64,000 nucleotides of DNA from Erythroxylum novogranatense (lineage: Eukaryota; Streptophyta; Magnoliopsida; Malpighiales; Erythroxylaceae), in contig CM057233.1 of the NCBI GenBank assembly GCA_029891385.1, forward strand, positions 14,511,460-14,575,459, in the 5' to 3' direction. This document shows, one piece after another, positions 11,591 to 23,876 of this stretch (position 1 is the stretch's first letter; each line of letters starts with the position of its first letter). The translations under genes and the position numbers were made by a program. The notes under the pieces are model-generated. The model ran no database searches. It saw nothing but the letters and a program-made list of their open reading frames with translations, and was not told where the DNA came from.

Positions 11591-14500
11591 AAAGACAACC
11601 CAAAAAGAGTAGGGATAACAAGAAAAGCATGATGGCAACGTGGGAGGATCTGGATTCATCAGAATCAGATAAAAGCTCAGAAGCGTCAGAACATGCTAAC
11701 ATATGTCTGGTAGCTGAAGAAGAAAGTGATGAAGAGAAATCCTTCTTTGGAAGAGTCAGTAAGCACCATTGGTATTTGGACAGTGGATGCTCGCGTCACA
11801 TGACGGGAAAAAGGTCTATGTTCCTAGATCTTAAGTACAAGAAAGGAGGTTCGGTAACTTTTGGAGACAACAAGCAGGGCAAGATAATCGGGATTGGTAA
11901 GATTGGTAAGAATTCCCATGCATGCATTAACAACGTACTGCTAGTTGATGGTCTAAAGCATAATTTGATAAGTATTAGTCAATTATGTGATTCTGGTTTT
12001 GAAATTACATTCAACCAAAACTTTTGTGAAGTCAGAAACAAAGATGGTTCTATCTTCTTTTCGGCCGAAAGACGAAACAATCTTTACAAAATTGATTTAG
12101 ACGATTTTCAGTCTCAAAATATTTCATGTTTTTGTCTCATCAAGAAGAAAGACCGATCCGCATAAAAACTAGGTCATGTCGGGTTTTAAACATATTTCAA
12201 AACTTTTGAAACATGATTTGGTAAAAGGTTTGCCACAAATTTGTTTTGACAAAGATTTCTTTTGTGAAAGTTGTCGAAAGTGAAACAAGTTAAAACCTCT
12301 TTCTCTTCAAAACATTTCGTAACTTCATCTAGACCACTAGAGTTGTTACATATGGATTTATTTGGTCCAACAAGGACAATAAGTCTTGGTGGAAAGAAGT
12401 ATGGACTTGTCATTGTTGATGATTTTACAAGGTTTTGTTGGATACTTTTTCTGGCACATAAAGATGAGTCTTTCAAGTGCTTTAGAAACCTTTCCATGAG
12501 GTTACAGAATGAAAAAGGAGTGTCTATAGCCAGTATAAGGAGTGATCATGGTGGAGAATTCGAGAATGAGAAATTTAGAGTATTCTGCGAAGAAAATGGA
12601 ATTTTCCATAACTTCTCTGCCCCAAGGACTCCGCAGCAGAATGGAGTTGTTGAAAGGAAGAATAGGACGATTCAAGAGATGGCAAGAACAATGCTGTGCG
12701 AGATGAATCTTCCTAAATATTTCTGGGCAGAAGCTGTCAATACAGCATGCTATATTCAGAATAGAGTGTTGCTGCGACCAATATTGAAGAAAACTCCCTA
12801 TGAGTTGTGGAATGGAAGGAAACCAAACATTTCTTATTTCCATCCTTTCGGTTGCAAGTGCACTATTCTGAACACAAAGGAAGTTCTGGACAAGTTTGAT
12901 GCAAAGACACTTTCAGGAATATTTCTAGGTTATTCTCTCACCTCAAAGGCATTTAGAGTCTACAACCTCACCTCAAAGACTGTTGAAGAAACTATTCATG
13001 TCAAGTTCGATGATAGCTCTCAACCCAATAAGGAAGAGGAATCAGATAATGATGCTGTTACAGTGCCTTTGACGGAGTACAAAGAAGTATCTTCATCAGA
13101 AACACTATATGACGAAAAGAAAGACATTTCGAAGAATTTGGAGTTAAAGAAAGATTGGAGATACAAAAGTTCTCATCCTAAAGAGTCAATTATTGGAGAA
13201 ACCTCAGAAGGTGTTCGAACAAGGTCCAAGTTCAGAAGAGAAGCCAACGTGGCATTTATATCTGAAGTAGAACCTAAGAAGATTGATGAAGCTCTAAAAG
13301 ATGAAGCATGGATACTAGCTATGCAAGAGGAGTTGAATCAATTCTGTAGAAATAAAGTCTAGTCCTTAGTTCCTAAACCTGAAAAGAAATCCATTATTAG
13401 TACTAGATGGGTATTCAAGAATAAACTAGACGAATCAGGAAAAGTAAGTCGCAACAAGGCAAGATTAGTAGCACAAGGCTATAATCAGCAAGAAGGAATA
13501 GACTACAATGAGACATATGCTCCAGTAGCAAGACTTGAAGCAATAAGGATACTGCTTGCATATGCGGTTTGCCATGACATAAAGCTTTTTCAGATGGATG
13601 TAAAAAGTGCATTTCTGAATGGTTTTATAGATGAAGAAGTCTATGTTAAGCAACCTCCCGGATTTGAGGACATAAAGTATCCAGATCATGTCTACAGACT
13701 TCATAAAGCCTTATATGGACTGAAACAAGCCCCTAGAGCATGGTATGATCGTCTGAGTTCATTTCTTATAGAAAATGGATTTACTAGAGGTAAAGTAGAC
13801 AAAACTCTTTTTAGGAAGAACTTGAGTAATGATTTCATTATTGTGCAAATTTATGTTGATGATATTATTTTTGGTGCAACTTCAAGAAGGTTATGCATGA
13901 GTTTTGAAAATCTGATGAAAAATGAATTTGAGATGAGCATGATGGGTGAGTTAAAATTCTTTCTTGGATTGCAAGTAAAGCAAACTGAGGATAAGATTTT
14001 TATCCATCAACAAAAATATCTTAAAGAATTGTTGTCTAAGTTTGATATGTGCAGTGTTAAATATATGTCTACCCCGATGCATCCTTCAAACTTGTTGTCA
14101 AAAGACGAAAGTGGTAAGAAGGTGGATCAAACCCTATTTAGAGGGATGATTGGTTCTTTGCTTTATCTTACAGCTAGTAGACCTGACATTCTATTCAGTG
14201 TATGCTTGTGTGCAAGGTTTCAGGCCGATCCTAGAGAATCTCATTATATTGCTGTAAAACAAATTTTGAGATATCTCGCAGGTACTACTGATCTTTGTTT
14301 AATGTATGAGAAAGGTAAAAATTTTAGGTTGAATGGATATTGCGATGCGGACTATGCCGGTGATAGGATCGAAAGGAAGAGCACGAGTGGTGGCTGTCAC
14401 TTTCTTGGACCAAACCTGGTGTCATGGTCAAGCAAGAGACAAAGCTCGATTGCATTATCAACTGCCGAAGCTGAATATATGTCTGCCGCAAGTTGTTGTT

Positions 14501-14750
14501 CACAAATATTGTGGATCAAGTATCAATTAGAGGACTACTCAATACAAGAGGAAGAGATTCCAATATACTGCGACAACACCAGCGCCATCAGCTTGTCAAA
14601 GAATCCAATTCAACATTCAATGGTAAAGCACATAGAAGTCAGACATCATTTCTTGAGAGATTACGTTCAGAAGAAAGTCGTCAGTCTATAATTCGTAGAA
14701 ACGAAATATCAGTGGGTGGATATCTTCACAAAACCACTAAGTGAAGATCG
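11590..14750 (+). pseudogene. Sirevirus-like pol: protease, integrase, RT, RNase H
   Basis: The protease shows [13 protein letters not shown] with the catalytic Asp at 11779. The integrase (from about 12330) has the family's HMDLFGP start, SDHGGEFEN and PQQNGVVERKNRT, which hold the second Asp and the Glu of the DDE triad. The reverse transcriptase (13363-14070) contains FQMDVKSAFLNG and the catalytic YVDD at 13852. RNase H (about 14320-14690) shows YCDADYAGD and STAEAEYMS. Most of it is in one frame with gag's start, but stops occur at 12163, between 12166 and 12271, at 13360 (TAG where a Trp codon is expected) and at 14689 before the C-terminal VDIFTKPLSEDRL. The reading frame after 14689 continues to about 14750. 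Confidence 0.9.
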
Positions 14751-14788
14751 CCTTAAAGAAATCAGACGCAACCTCAATATGGTGATGG

Positions 14789-14885
14789 TTACGGACCATT
14801 CATCTGGTTTTTCATAAAGACAAGACAGACAGACGGAGGAGTTAACGGACCATTCATCTGGTTTTTTATAAAGACAAGACAGTGG
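14789..14885 (+). repeat. Tandem ~52 bp duplication downstream of RNase H
   Basis: ACGGACCATTCATCTGGTTT followed by a TATAAAGACAAGACAG-like stretch occurs twice in succession. It lies in the untranslated link between pol and the extra ORF. Confidence 0.8.
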
Positions 14886-15112
14886 AACGGTGGAGTTAAC
14901 GGCGTTAGACGGTTTCAGATATAAAACTTCTTTCACAAGAAAAAGTTTTAGAGGAAAAAAGTCACGATCATCGAGAAGTACAATAGTTCTAGAATTCGCT
15001 ATAAATTCCTAAAGCGACTTTTGGGATTTCTACCGAATTCAGAAATTGCTAGTTCTCTTAAATCTCTCTGAAATTTCTTCAAGCAAGTTCCTACTCAATC
15101 AGAATCAGCAAG

Positions 15113-17295
15113 ATGAATGTCAAGCCCATTTTGCGAGTTGATCCAGATCGGGCTTGGGAAGATTGGTAAACTTCGAAGAAATAAGAAAAGAACAGATGGA
15201 TATAAATGGAGATAATAGCGGCGAGTTGGAGAAACTTCTTTCAAGTACGAGATAAAGTCTATCTCCAAGAAGTTTATGAGTTCTGGAAGAATACTAAGTC
15301 AGTAGACGATACAATCGTGTCGTATGTAGACACACACTCTGTTATAGTAACGAAGGAGTTACTGGAGAAAGTCACTGAATGTCCGATGGATGGAGTTCAA
15401 CTCACTAATATGGCGAAATAGATGACTAAGCTTAAGATGAACGAAGATGAAGTTAGTCGTCAACTTTATGGACAAAATAACCCAACTGAAAGGAGAGCCT
15501 CTTGGCTGGTACCAAAGGCAAGGGTATTGTTCGCGGTTCTATGTGACTGTGTTTTACCGAGAATAGGTTCACGACATCAGGTCACTACCCTGGATGAACA
15601 ATGTATTCTTCATCTTCTGAATCATCACCCAATAGATTTACCGTATTTGATTTATCAGTACATGGTAAAATCAATAAAGGATACAAACACTTGTCCTTAT
15701 GAGATGTTGTTGACAAGAGTGTTCAGAGAATCGGCATCGATTGATCGGGGAATTAGATGAAGATATCTGTTAAAAGCTATATAGATTCAACATCTATTGC
15801 TAAAATGGGTCCGAGATTTTCGACGTAAAAGGAGCAGAATCGCCAAGGAAAGCAACAATTGAGGGGAGCGATATCAAGAAGTCTTCTATGAAGGAAACAA
15901 GATCACATTCTCGTGAATCAAAGTCGAAGTGTTCAATTTTTGAATCAGTGACTTGAAGCATAAAGGGGAACCACTACTGAGTGACATTCCAAAGAAAGCA
16001 AGAAGGTCACCCAGAGCGAAAACTGAGCAACTGAAAGAAGCCAATCAATCCAGAGAATCAAGCCAATCAAAGCATTCTGAACTGCAAAGATCAAAAGCTA
16101 CAAAGTCGTTGACATCAATCCTTGAAAAAGATTCAGAAACTCAGTCTCAAGGAAGTGGAGGAAAAAGGAAAGAAAAACATGAAAAGAAAAAAATGCAACC
16201 TAAAAAGTCACCAAGGGGAAAGAAAATGAGTGCGATAAAAGAAGGAAGTCCAACAACAGAAACAAAGTCTAAGAAGGTAAGGCAAGAAAAGATCATTGTT
16301 GATACTACAGAAAAGTCTATTGTTGATACGGTTGATATTGTTGAAGTTAATATGGAAGCTGTTACTGGTAATCTTAAGGATACTCACAATGTCCTTGATA
16401 ATCCAATTTTTGAAGAAGTAGTTTCTACTACTTTTCAGTCTTCACTTATTCGCAAGCAAATTGCTACACATGTTATGGGACAAAAGGTTACTCAAAAAGT
16501 CTTGAGTGTGATGACTAATGTTCCATCCAAATATTTAACTTTTCAAAGAGAAAGTTGGGAACACAGATTGGTTGTCACAGAGGAGAAGAAGACCAAATCT
16601 ATCATCATCCGAGACAAACCAAAGAGATTTGTGAAAGCCTTCTTCAAGTCAGTTGAATTTGATAACAGCATTCTACATCCGTTGGATAGGGGTTACAAAA
16701 TTTCTATGATCAATCAAGAGAGTTGGAAGAGAACCATATCCACGAGCCATTTGAGAGCATCTTACTTTTTATCCAATATCGACGAAGACAAGAATCAAGG
16801 TGGTACCGATTTACAACCACCAAATTTTGTTGAACGCAAGTGTGAAGAGAAGCTGTCGAAAGTTCAACCGTAACCGATTTTGGATGACATGACTTCGATC
16901 GATTGCAGAAGCAGTGCAATTGATTGATGAAGCATGTGAAGAGAAAAGAAGTGGAAGTTCTATCTGCATTTATCAAGATCCAGGAACAAGCCAAACTAAG
17001 GCTACAGCAGATGATCCATAGGGAGGCACTATTAGAAAGGGTCAGTATCGTTCTCTTCGATTGGCAACTTAAAATGTTTTATAGTATTTTACGTAACATT
17101 CGCAAAATCGACCTCGTGGAGATCAACTCGATTCTTGAAGCTATGCCTTGGCTTGGAAGCACATATCAACGTATACTTGATTCCTATGATCTTGATATTC
17201 TGATCGTCGTATATGTTCCTCCGCCTCTCCTACAAATTATTGAACCACATGTCTCAAATGTGGAAGCTTATACAACAACGATTCTTTGTTGTTAA
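15113..17295 (+). pseudogene. Extra 3' ORF (env-like region) of the Sirevirus-like element, broken
   Basis: A frame opens with ATG at 15113 and can be followed in one phase to 16873, interrupted by stops at 15167, near 15184 and 15203, at 15419 and 15758, and in 15761-15952. A shifted frame covers 16924-17295. The best-kept part (15480-15720) reads NPTERRASWLVPKARV, later LPRIGSRHQVTTLDEQC and LPYLIYQYMVKSIKDT, which resembles the 'putative plant transposon protein' domain found in extra ORFs of plant LTR elements. The middle is Lys/Ser-rich and probably disordered. Some Sireviruses carry an ORF here that has been called envelope-like; no signal peptide or transmembrane segment is evident in this copy, so a true envelope role is not supported. 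Confidence 0.65.
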
Positions 17296-17577
17296 TGCAT
17301 GTTGTTGAGACAGAATCCTCGATCGCAATTGAATCATTGACTTTAAAGAAACAAGTTCGAAACTTGATAAGGATATAAAGAAGATTAAGAAGATGCTGAA
17401 AAGTTGGTGAAACAGTTTGGGAAATAATTTTTTGATTAATAACAAATAAGGGAGAAGGAGAATCAATTTGAAAGGAAAAGGCGAAGAAATTTTGAAAGCG
17501 AAGTTATTTTGATTTATTCATACTTCAGATATTTGATACCTTTCATATTTCTCTATTTCACAATATTTGTTATCATC

Positions 17578-17589
17578 AAAAGGGGAGAA
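17578..17589 (+). other. Polypurine tract
   Basis: AAAAGGGGAGAA immediately precedes the 3' LTR. It is preceded by TTATCATC, the sequence context that is typical of Sireviruses. Confidence 0.85.
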
Positions 17590-18504
17590 TGTTAAGTCAA
17601 ACCGACTTCACGTATTAAATAATTTTGATGACAAACAAAGAGAAATATACAAATGAAAAGTAGATGGACGCATGAGAAGTAAAAAAAAACAGCTGAAGGA
17701 GAAAAATCAGTCAAGTAAGAATCACCAAGTTTAAAAGCGCATTTAAAGCTTTACAAGAGAAAAGCGATTTAAAGCTTTACAAGAGAAAAGCGATTTAAAG
17801 CTTTACAAGAGAAAAGCGATTTAAAGCTTTACAAGAGAAAAGGCCGATACAAAATATCGACGGAAGAAAGAAACATCATTTGAGTTAGTTACTGAGTCAA
17901 ACTGAATAACCGCTTTCTTTCAAGATTCAAGAAGATATTCAAGAAACAGTTGAAGAACCCGACTATAAATAAGAGTCAAGATTGAAGAAGATACAACTTC
18001 ATGAAACCTTGAATATTCAACTTTGATTTTCAGATTATCGAGAGAAAATTGTGAACGATATTTCGAGTGAAGCAGTGTTAAGAGCATTTCTATTGTAATA
18101 AGCTCTTTACTATTCTTTCAATTAGAAAGTGTTACAGATAGCCTGAAGAGGCTAAGAGTAAAAGAATACTTCTGTAAAGAGACTCGAGAGGCTCAATCGA
18201 AAGAATACTTGTAAACAGTTCAGAATAGTGAAATCTCGAAGGATATCGAGGATCGGACGTAGCCTACGGTTTGGGTGAACCAGATAAATTGCTTTGTTTT
18301 TTCTTTCTCTCATATTACTTATATCGTAGTTTTCAAAATTAACAAAGTTTTTTTCAAACTAGTTACTTAATTGATTTACGATAAGTTTTGAAAGAACAAG
18401 TAATTTCTAAAGGGATTAACGAAAAGTTTATCACAATTCAACCCCCCCTTCTTGTGTATCTTGATTATATTATTGTTCAATATATTAACGTGTGATTCAC
18501 TTCA
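17590..18504 (+). repeat. 3' LTR of the Sirevirus-like element
   Basis: 915 bp with the same start and end as the 5' LTR. It has four instead of seven minisatellite units (17744-17843) and many small differences. Several of these replace CAG/CTG in the 5' LTR with CG (for example TATCTGAG against TATCGAG). Confidence 0.9.
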
Positions 18505-18510
18505 CATATA

Positions 18511-20340
18511 TGATATGGGTAATTCCCTTTCAGAGTTCTCTATGCTAAACCTTTTAGTACTTAGTATATCTTCATAGATTGAGATAAAATAAGTAAAATC
18601 TTTGGTATATCTTTACAAATATTTATTCCAAAATATAGGTTGCTTCTCCTAAGTCCTTTATGGAGAAGTATTTAGATAACTAAATCTTTATATATTGGAG
18701 TATAATAGTGTTATTTCCAATAAGTAATATGTCATCTACATAACACTAAGAAGATGACTACAGTCCCATTAACGTTCTTATAGACATATAGTTCATCTAT
18801 AATTTTTTTTAACAAACTATTTGATTGTCTCATCAAAATGAATATTCCAATTTAATGATGCTTGCTTAAGTCTATAAATAGACTTTTACAACTTGCATAC
18901 TTGATTAGAAACCTCTTAGAATTAAATCCTTTAGGTCATATCATACACACATCTTCAAGCGAATTCCCATTAAGAAATGTTTGTTTTGACATTCAATTGT
19001 CAAATTTTATAATCATGATATGTAACTGTAGTCAAAAAGATCTTTATGGACTTTAACATGGTTATTTGTGAAAAGATTTCATCAAAATCAACTCCTTACT
19101 TTTGTTTGTAACCTTTATTCACTAGCCTTATTTTATACTTATGTACATTACCATTCATATCAATTTTTCTCTTAAAAATTCACGAGCATCTAATTGTTAT
19201 AGTATGATCGAGAGCGTTCATCAAAGTTCGTACTTGGTTAGTATAAATAGATTCCATTTCAAATATAATAGCCTCATAACATTTTAAAGAACCAATGTTA
19301 GACATTGCTTCTTTAAAACTAGTAGGCTTATCATCCATGAGCAATACATAGTCTTTCCCCTTTTCAATTTGTAGATCTAATCTAGTGGAAAGACTATGTA
19401 TCTTAGTAATTTGCTACATACTATGTATCTCTTGAACCCTTGATTATACATCATATGTATTAACGTGAGGTTCTTATTTCACCTGGAAGTAAATTTCTGG
19501 TTCTTGAACTTCTTTTCGTTCTACCTAACTCCCATTACTTACTTAAGAATAAATTATCTTTCTAGTCATACAGCATATATTGAGACAAACACCTTTTGCT
19601 CAAGAGAGTGGTAAAATTAATATTTGATACTCTCTTTTGAATACCCTACAAATTTATATTTATTTAACTTAACCTGAAGTTTATCATATGCAGCATGCTT
19701 TATATAAGCATCACATCCTCCAATCTTTAGGTATAATAACTTTGGCCTACTATTGTCCTATATCTCATATGATGTCATGTTAATCAATTTAAATGGAATT
19801 CTATTTAAAAGAGAAACAATAGTTTTAAAGGCATATCCCTAAAAGGAGATAGGAATTATTGCATGATTCATTATGGAATATACCATATCTAATAGACCAT
19901 AATTTCTCCTTTAAAATAGTATATTATATTGTGGAGTTTTAAGTGGAGTCCATTTTGAGATAATTGCATTCTTTAAGTAACCAAAAAACTTATAGTCTAA
20001 ATACTCACTACTCGATTAGATAATACTCTTACTAGTTTATTTCTTAACCTTAAGTTTAATATGTTCAAACTTTTGAAATGATTCAAAAAAAAATTCATTA
20101 AATACACATAAAATATCTAGAATGATCATCCATGAATGTAATGACATATGAGTATCCACCTATATAATGCAAGTAGACATAGGGCCATATACATTTGAAT
20201 ATACAAGCTAGTAACTCAATGGCATACTCTCTTTTTCCATTAAATGGTAGTTTGATCATCTTACCTAACGAAAAAAAAAGTTCCATATGATTCATAATTA
20301 AATGGGTCCAAATTTCTTCTTTATGTAACTATAACCTTAT
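18511..20340 (-). pseudogene. Decayed Ty1-copia fragment B: integrase then RT
   Basis: On the minus strand the integrase part comes first. GGYSYVITFMDDHSRYF near 20100-20170 is the N-side of the catalytic core. The stretch at 19600-19800 corresponds to the later region with GGCDAYIKH and DKLQVKLNKYKFVGY. The reverse transcriptase follows, with YTNQVRTLMNALD, NGNVHKYKIRLVNKGYKQK and a CYVDDILLIGN catalytic motif near 18720. Stops and shifts are frequent. The order (integrase, then RT) is right for Copia. LTRs could not be identified. Confidence 0.75.
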
Positions 20341-20399
20341 CAGAAGATCTTTAACATATCTTTCTTATGAAAAGAAAATTCCCTCATCATGTTACTTCA

Positions 20400-22082
20400 C
20401 TTCTAGTCTAAAAAAGTATTTCATCATTCCCCATGTCAATCATGTTAAATTCAAAATCTTAAGTTTCCTAAATTCAATCATTAATAAAGCATTACTTTTA
20501 ATACAAATCAAGTAATCCATATAAAGACAAATAGTTAATAATTTATCACCATTTCTAGTCTTAACATATAAAGTGGACTCACTTGTACTTTGTAATGAGT
20601 TGAAATGATTATTGATCCTCTTATACCCAACATATGAAGCTTGCTTTACATCATATAATACTTTCATTTAATGGTATACTTTATTCATTTGACCTACCAC
20701 TTTACAGCCTTTTGATTATTTTACTTACATTTTTCATTTAGAAAACCACTAAGAAAAGTAAACTTCACTTCAAATTGCTAGAAATTCCTTTTTTTTCATG
20801 CTAGTAAGGCTAAAAAAGTGTGTAGAGTATTAAACCTTGTAACTGTAGTAAATGTACGTGTTTATCAACTTCCCTTTGTATATAACCTTGAGCAACTAAC
20901 CTAGCATTGTATTTTTAGAATGACTTATATGATTATTATTTTATCTTATAAATCCACTTTAGTCTAATATTGTTTCTCTGTTTGGAAGAGTAATCAACTC
21001 TTATGTCTTATTTCTCTCTGAGGCCTTCATTTCTTATCTATAGTAATACATGAATTATTAAATTTCATAGATTTTTTAAATGAACTTGACTCTTGTACTC
21101 GCACAATCTGACATCTCTATCTGGTTGCATAAATGTTTGTCAAGGTCCTCCATTTTCATATTCAAGCTTTTGAAGAGGAAGGAGAGTTAGAATGTATTGG
21201 ACTTGAAAAACTAGGTAACTTGATTAGGTTGGAATGTGTCATAGAAGGATTGGAGTCATCATCATCACCATTCACTAAGAGATTTTCTCCTTAATAATAT
21301 TCTAAAAAAGATACTAAAAAATATTTTTTTTCGTCCCATTTTTTAGTATATTTGTCATTAAATACAACATCCCAGCTAATTTGTGACTTTATAGTAAGAG
21401 GATTATATTATTGATATCTTTAGTTTTGTTACTATATCTCATAAAAATACATTTCACATTATTTTTATAATGTGTTGTTCCATTTTTAAAAGAAATATGC
21501 ACATAAACAACAAAACCAAAAACTTTATGGTAGTTACATTAGGCTTCCATTGATTTCATGCTTCAAAACGTGCTTAGTGGTATAATGTCATTGTAGGACT
21601 TCGATTGAGAATATAAGTTGTTATGTATATTACTTTTGCCTAAAACTCTTTGCCAAATCCTTAAATTTGAGCATGCTTTTTACCATCTCCATAGGATTCC
21701 TATTCTTTCACTCTGTGGCTTCATTTTGTTAGGAAGAGTAGTTAGTGGTCAATTGTCATTGAATGCTAGGTTCAGTACAAAGTTAGTCAAATTCCTCCAA
21801 TAAAAATTCCCATAATCAATCTGCAACTCTTTCGTAGGATATCCACTTTTCTTCCAATAAATGATTTGAATTTTTAAAAGCAATGCTGCATCTAAATTTT
21901 TCTTAATAAAATATATCCAAGTAAATTGATTTAAATGGTTAACATAAAAAATAAAGTACCTGCTACATACATCTATATATACGAAAAGAATCTTAATGTT
22001 GTTTTCTAGTTAACAACTTTCAGAAACATCATCAACATAATTTATCAAAGCCAAACTAGTCACCAAATATTATTCATGCAAT
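20400..22082 (-). pseudogene. Decayed Ty1-copia element A, 3' part: integrase and RT
   Basis: The minus strand encodes an integrase remnant at about 21320-22050. It has the region around the catalytic Glu near 21680-21730, in the degenerate form KPQSERIGIPMEMVKSMLKF, and VIYITTYILNRSPTMTLYH next to it. An RT remnant follows at 20440-21050 with KYNARLVAQGYIQRE and VLYDVKQASYVGYKRI. The catalytic YVDD is changed to YMDY. It is cut on its upstream side by the CACTA element at 22083-24963; the gag-protease half lies beyond it at 24967-27290. Confidence 0.75.
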
Positions 22083-22094
22083 CACTACAAGAAA

Positions 22095-22300
22095 ATAAGA
22101 CAATCTGCGACGTTTTATTGATAAAACGTCGCGGATTGTGAATACCTTTCGTGAAGTTTAAAAAACATTACGAAAAGTGTAAATTTTTCATGACGTTTAT
22201 AAAAGCGTCGCAGATTTATAAGCATTTTTGTGACATTTTAGTAATAAAACGTCACGAAATAGAATCCACGACGTTTTATTGAATAAAACGTCGCGGTTAG
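22095..22300. repeat. Left subterminal repeats of the CACTA element
   Basis: Several ACGTCGCGG / GCGACGTTTT units occur, two of them as inverted pairs separated by a few bases (22107-22130 and about 22270-22293) that could form hairpins. In CACTA elements such repeats are transposase binding sites. Confidence 0.8.
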
Positions 22301-22316
22301 CGTTGAGCAAAAACGC

Positions 22317-22683
22317 TTGGTTTTTTTAAAAACCCACCCAAACCGCCCCCGATTTCAATTGGCGCTCTCTGTTCCTTCGTTTTCTTCATCCTCCAGATCT
22401 GCTCCATCGTCCTTTCCCCCCGACCCCCAACTTCATTCTGCGCATTGTTTCCTTCATTTTCTTCCCCCTCCATATCTTCTCCGTCTTCCTCCATGTGTGC
22501 GTCTCGTCTTGTATGTGCGTCTCATACCATCCTCTGTCTCTATCTCGTCGTCCTTCGTACCTGTCACGACATCTTCACTACACATACACAAAGCACTATA
22601 AATGTCGACTTCATCACGCTATTGTTTGTATAACGTTTCTCAACTGGGACTGCAAATCGAGATTCCGAAGAATGGGTTTGAAG
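22317..22683 (+). other. Captured leader exon inside the CACTA element
   Basis: The CT-rich, A/T-poor composition differs sharply from the surroundings and resembles a 5' UTR. It ends with ATGGGTTTGAAG|GTGAGG, a good splice donor at 22684. Joined to an acceptor at 23850-23851, the ATG at 22672 would reach a stop within about ten codons, so a chimeric protein is not supported. The donor gene is unknown; a link to the downstream sucrose-phosphate synthase piece is possible but not shown. Confidence 0.4.
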
Positions 22684-23851
22684 GTGAGGCCAACTTTTTG
22701 TAATCCCTTTTCTTTCCTTTTTCAACATGCGTTAAAAGCAACAGTCATCCTGATCTCAATTTTGTTACCCCTTTTTGGTGGCGATTTGTCTGTGTTTGGC
22801 TTGTTTTTGTTTTTTTCTTTGTTTCTTTTGCATGGTTGGGTTTATGATTGAAGTTTCTAGAAACTGATGCTTTTTGGGTTAGATCTGATTATACTTCTGG
22901 GAATCAGTTAAAGTTTGTTTCTTTTAGAGTTTTAGTTGATGGTTCGGTCCCTTTTTGTTGAAACAAACATTGGTTTCTGATGTGTTTTTTTTGCTGATTG
23001 ATTTTCTCCAATGCTGTCTGGGATTTGTGTTTTAAGCTACATCTGATCAATCCCAGTTACTGGTTTTGAATTGCAGTTGCTTTTTTCTTTGTTTCTTGTT
23101 TGATCTCTATGTCACTTGTAGGGAGTTATAGTAGTTTTGTCTTGCTTCTAGTAGCAATGCTGACCATGGATGCAGGATGATGCATCTTATCAGTTGTTTC
23201 TTGGATTAAAGCTAAACATTAAACTGTAATCGCTAGCAGCAAAATTAATACGATGCATAGAATTTCTTGAGTCTGAGAATTGTTTTCTTTTTCTTCGCAA
23301 CTTATTGTTTTGATTCAGCCAGAAAAGCTTTGATAGTATGGATAAAAACTTTCTCTTTACTAAGAATGCCTTTGCCTTTTACTTCAATTGGTAGTTTGCC
23401 TTTTATTGTGGTGGGAAATGTTTTCTCGAATGAATTTTTTATTGTGGTGGGAAATGTTTTCTCAAATGAATTTTTTGAGTACGTAATTGATATTCTTCCC
23501 AAATTGCCAAGTACAGATTTTAGAGCTTGCTTTCTGGAATTTGGTTAGTGGAAAATGTTTTGCCATGTGCTCTTTGTCTGCTGGGTGATGACATTAGCAA
23601 GTTCTAATTTGAAGAACAGGTGTTACACAATCTAATTAGTGGTTTGAAAGAAAAACTTTTAGCTAGAGAGAAGAGTTGCTAATGTACCTCCATTGCTACT
23701 TTATGTTGTTATTTTGAAGACTTGTCAACTATTTGTTCCTTTTTCTGTTTGCACCACTCAACCTTAGACTCCTAATCTCTGGTCCCCAACAACTTCTTAT
23801 CAAAGTCTTTTTGTTTAAACATCTAATGCTGTAGATTATAATTATATGCAG
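22684..23851 (+). other. Intron-like DNA inside the CACTA element
   Basis: The stretch is T-rich, begins GTGAGG and ends TTATATGCAG, as a plant intron would. It contains a local duplication of TTTTATTGTGGTGGGAAATG at about 23400-23470. No coding sequence is recognised. Confidence 0.4.
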
Positions 23852-23876
23852 ATCTTAGCGGAGACATTCTTTTGAA

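Larger units (their letters stand above)
9550..18504 (+). mobile_element. Full-length Sirevirus-like Ty1-copia retrotransposon
   Basis: The element is bounded by LTRs that start TGTTAAGTCAAACC and end GATTCACTTCA, and by the 5 bp target duplication CATAT at 9545-9549 and 18505-18509. It has a primer binding site of the initiator-tRNA-Met type (TGGTATCAGAGC), an AAAAGGGGAGAA polypurine tract, and the Copia domain order gag, protease, integrase, reverse transcriptase, RNase H. About 2.8 kb of sequence lies between RNase H and the 3' LTR and holds an extra ORF, the layout of Sireviruses (SIRE/Maximus group). Multiple stops and frameshifts make it non-autonomous. It lies in a different orientation from the older Copia relics to its right. 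Confidence 0.92.

Noticed and set aside
12186..12497. 103-codon minus-strand ORF
   Set aside because: Antisense to the integrase of the Sirevirus-like element; no family resemblance of its own.
15113..17295. Calling the extra ORF a functional viral envelope
   Set aside because: No signal peptide, furin-like site or transmembrane anchor can be seen and the frame has many stops; only the position supports the name.
18862..19056. 64-codon plus-strand ORF
   Set aside because: Antisense to the decayed Copia RT on the minus strand.
22317..22851. Overlapping plus-strand ORFs in the CT-rich stretch
   Set aside because: The composition is that of a 5' UTR; three frames stay open by low complexity and run through the splice donor at 22684.
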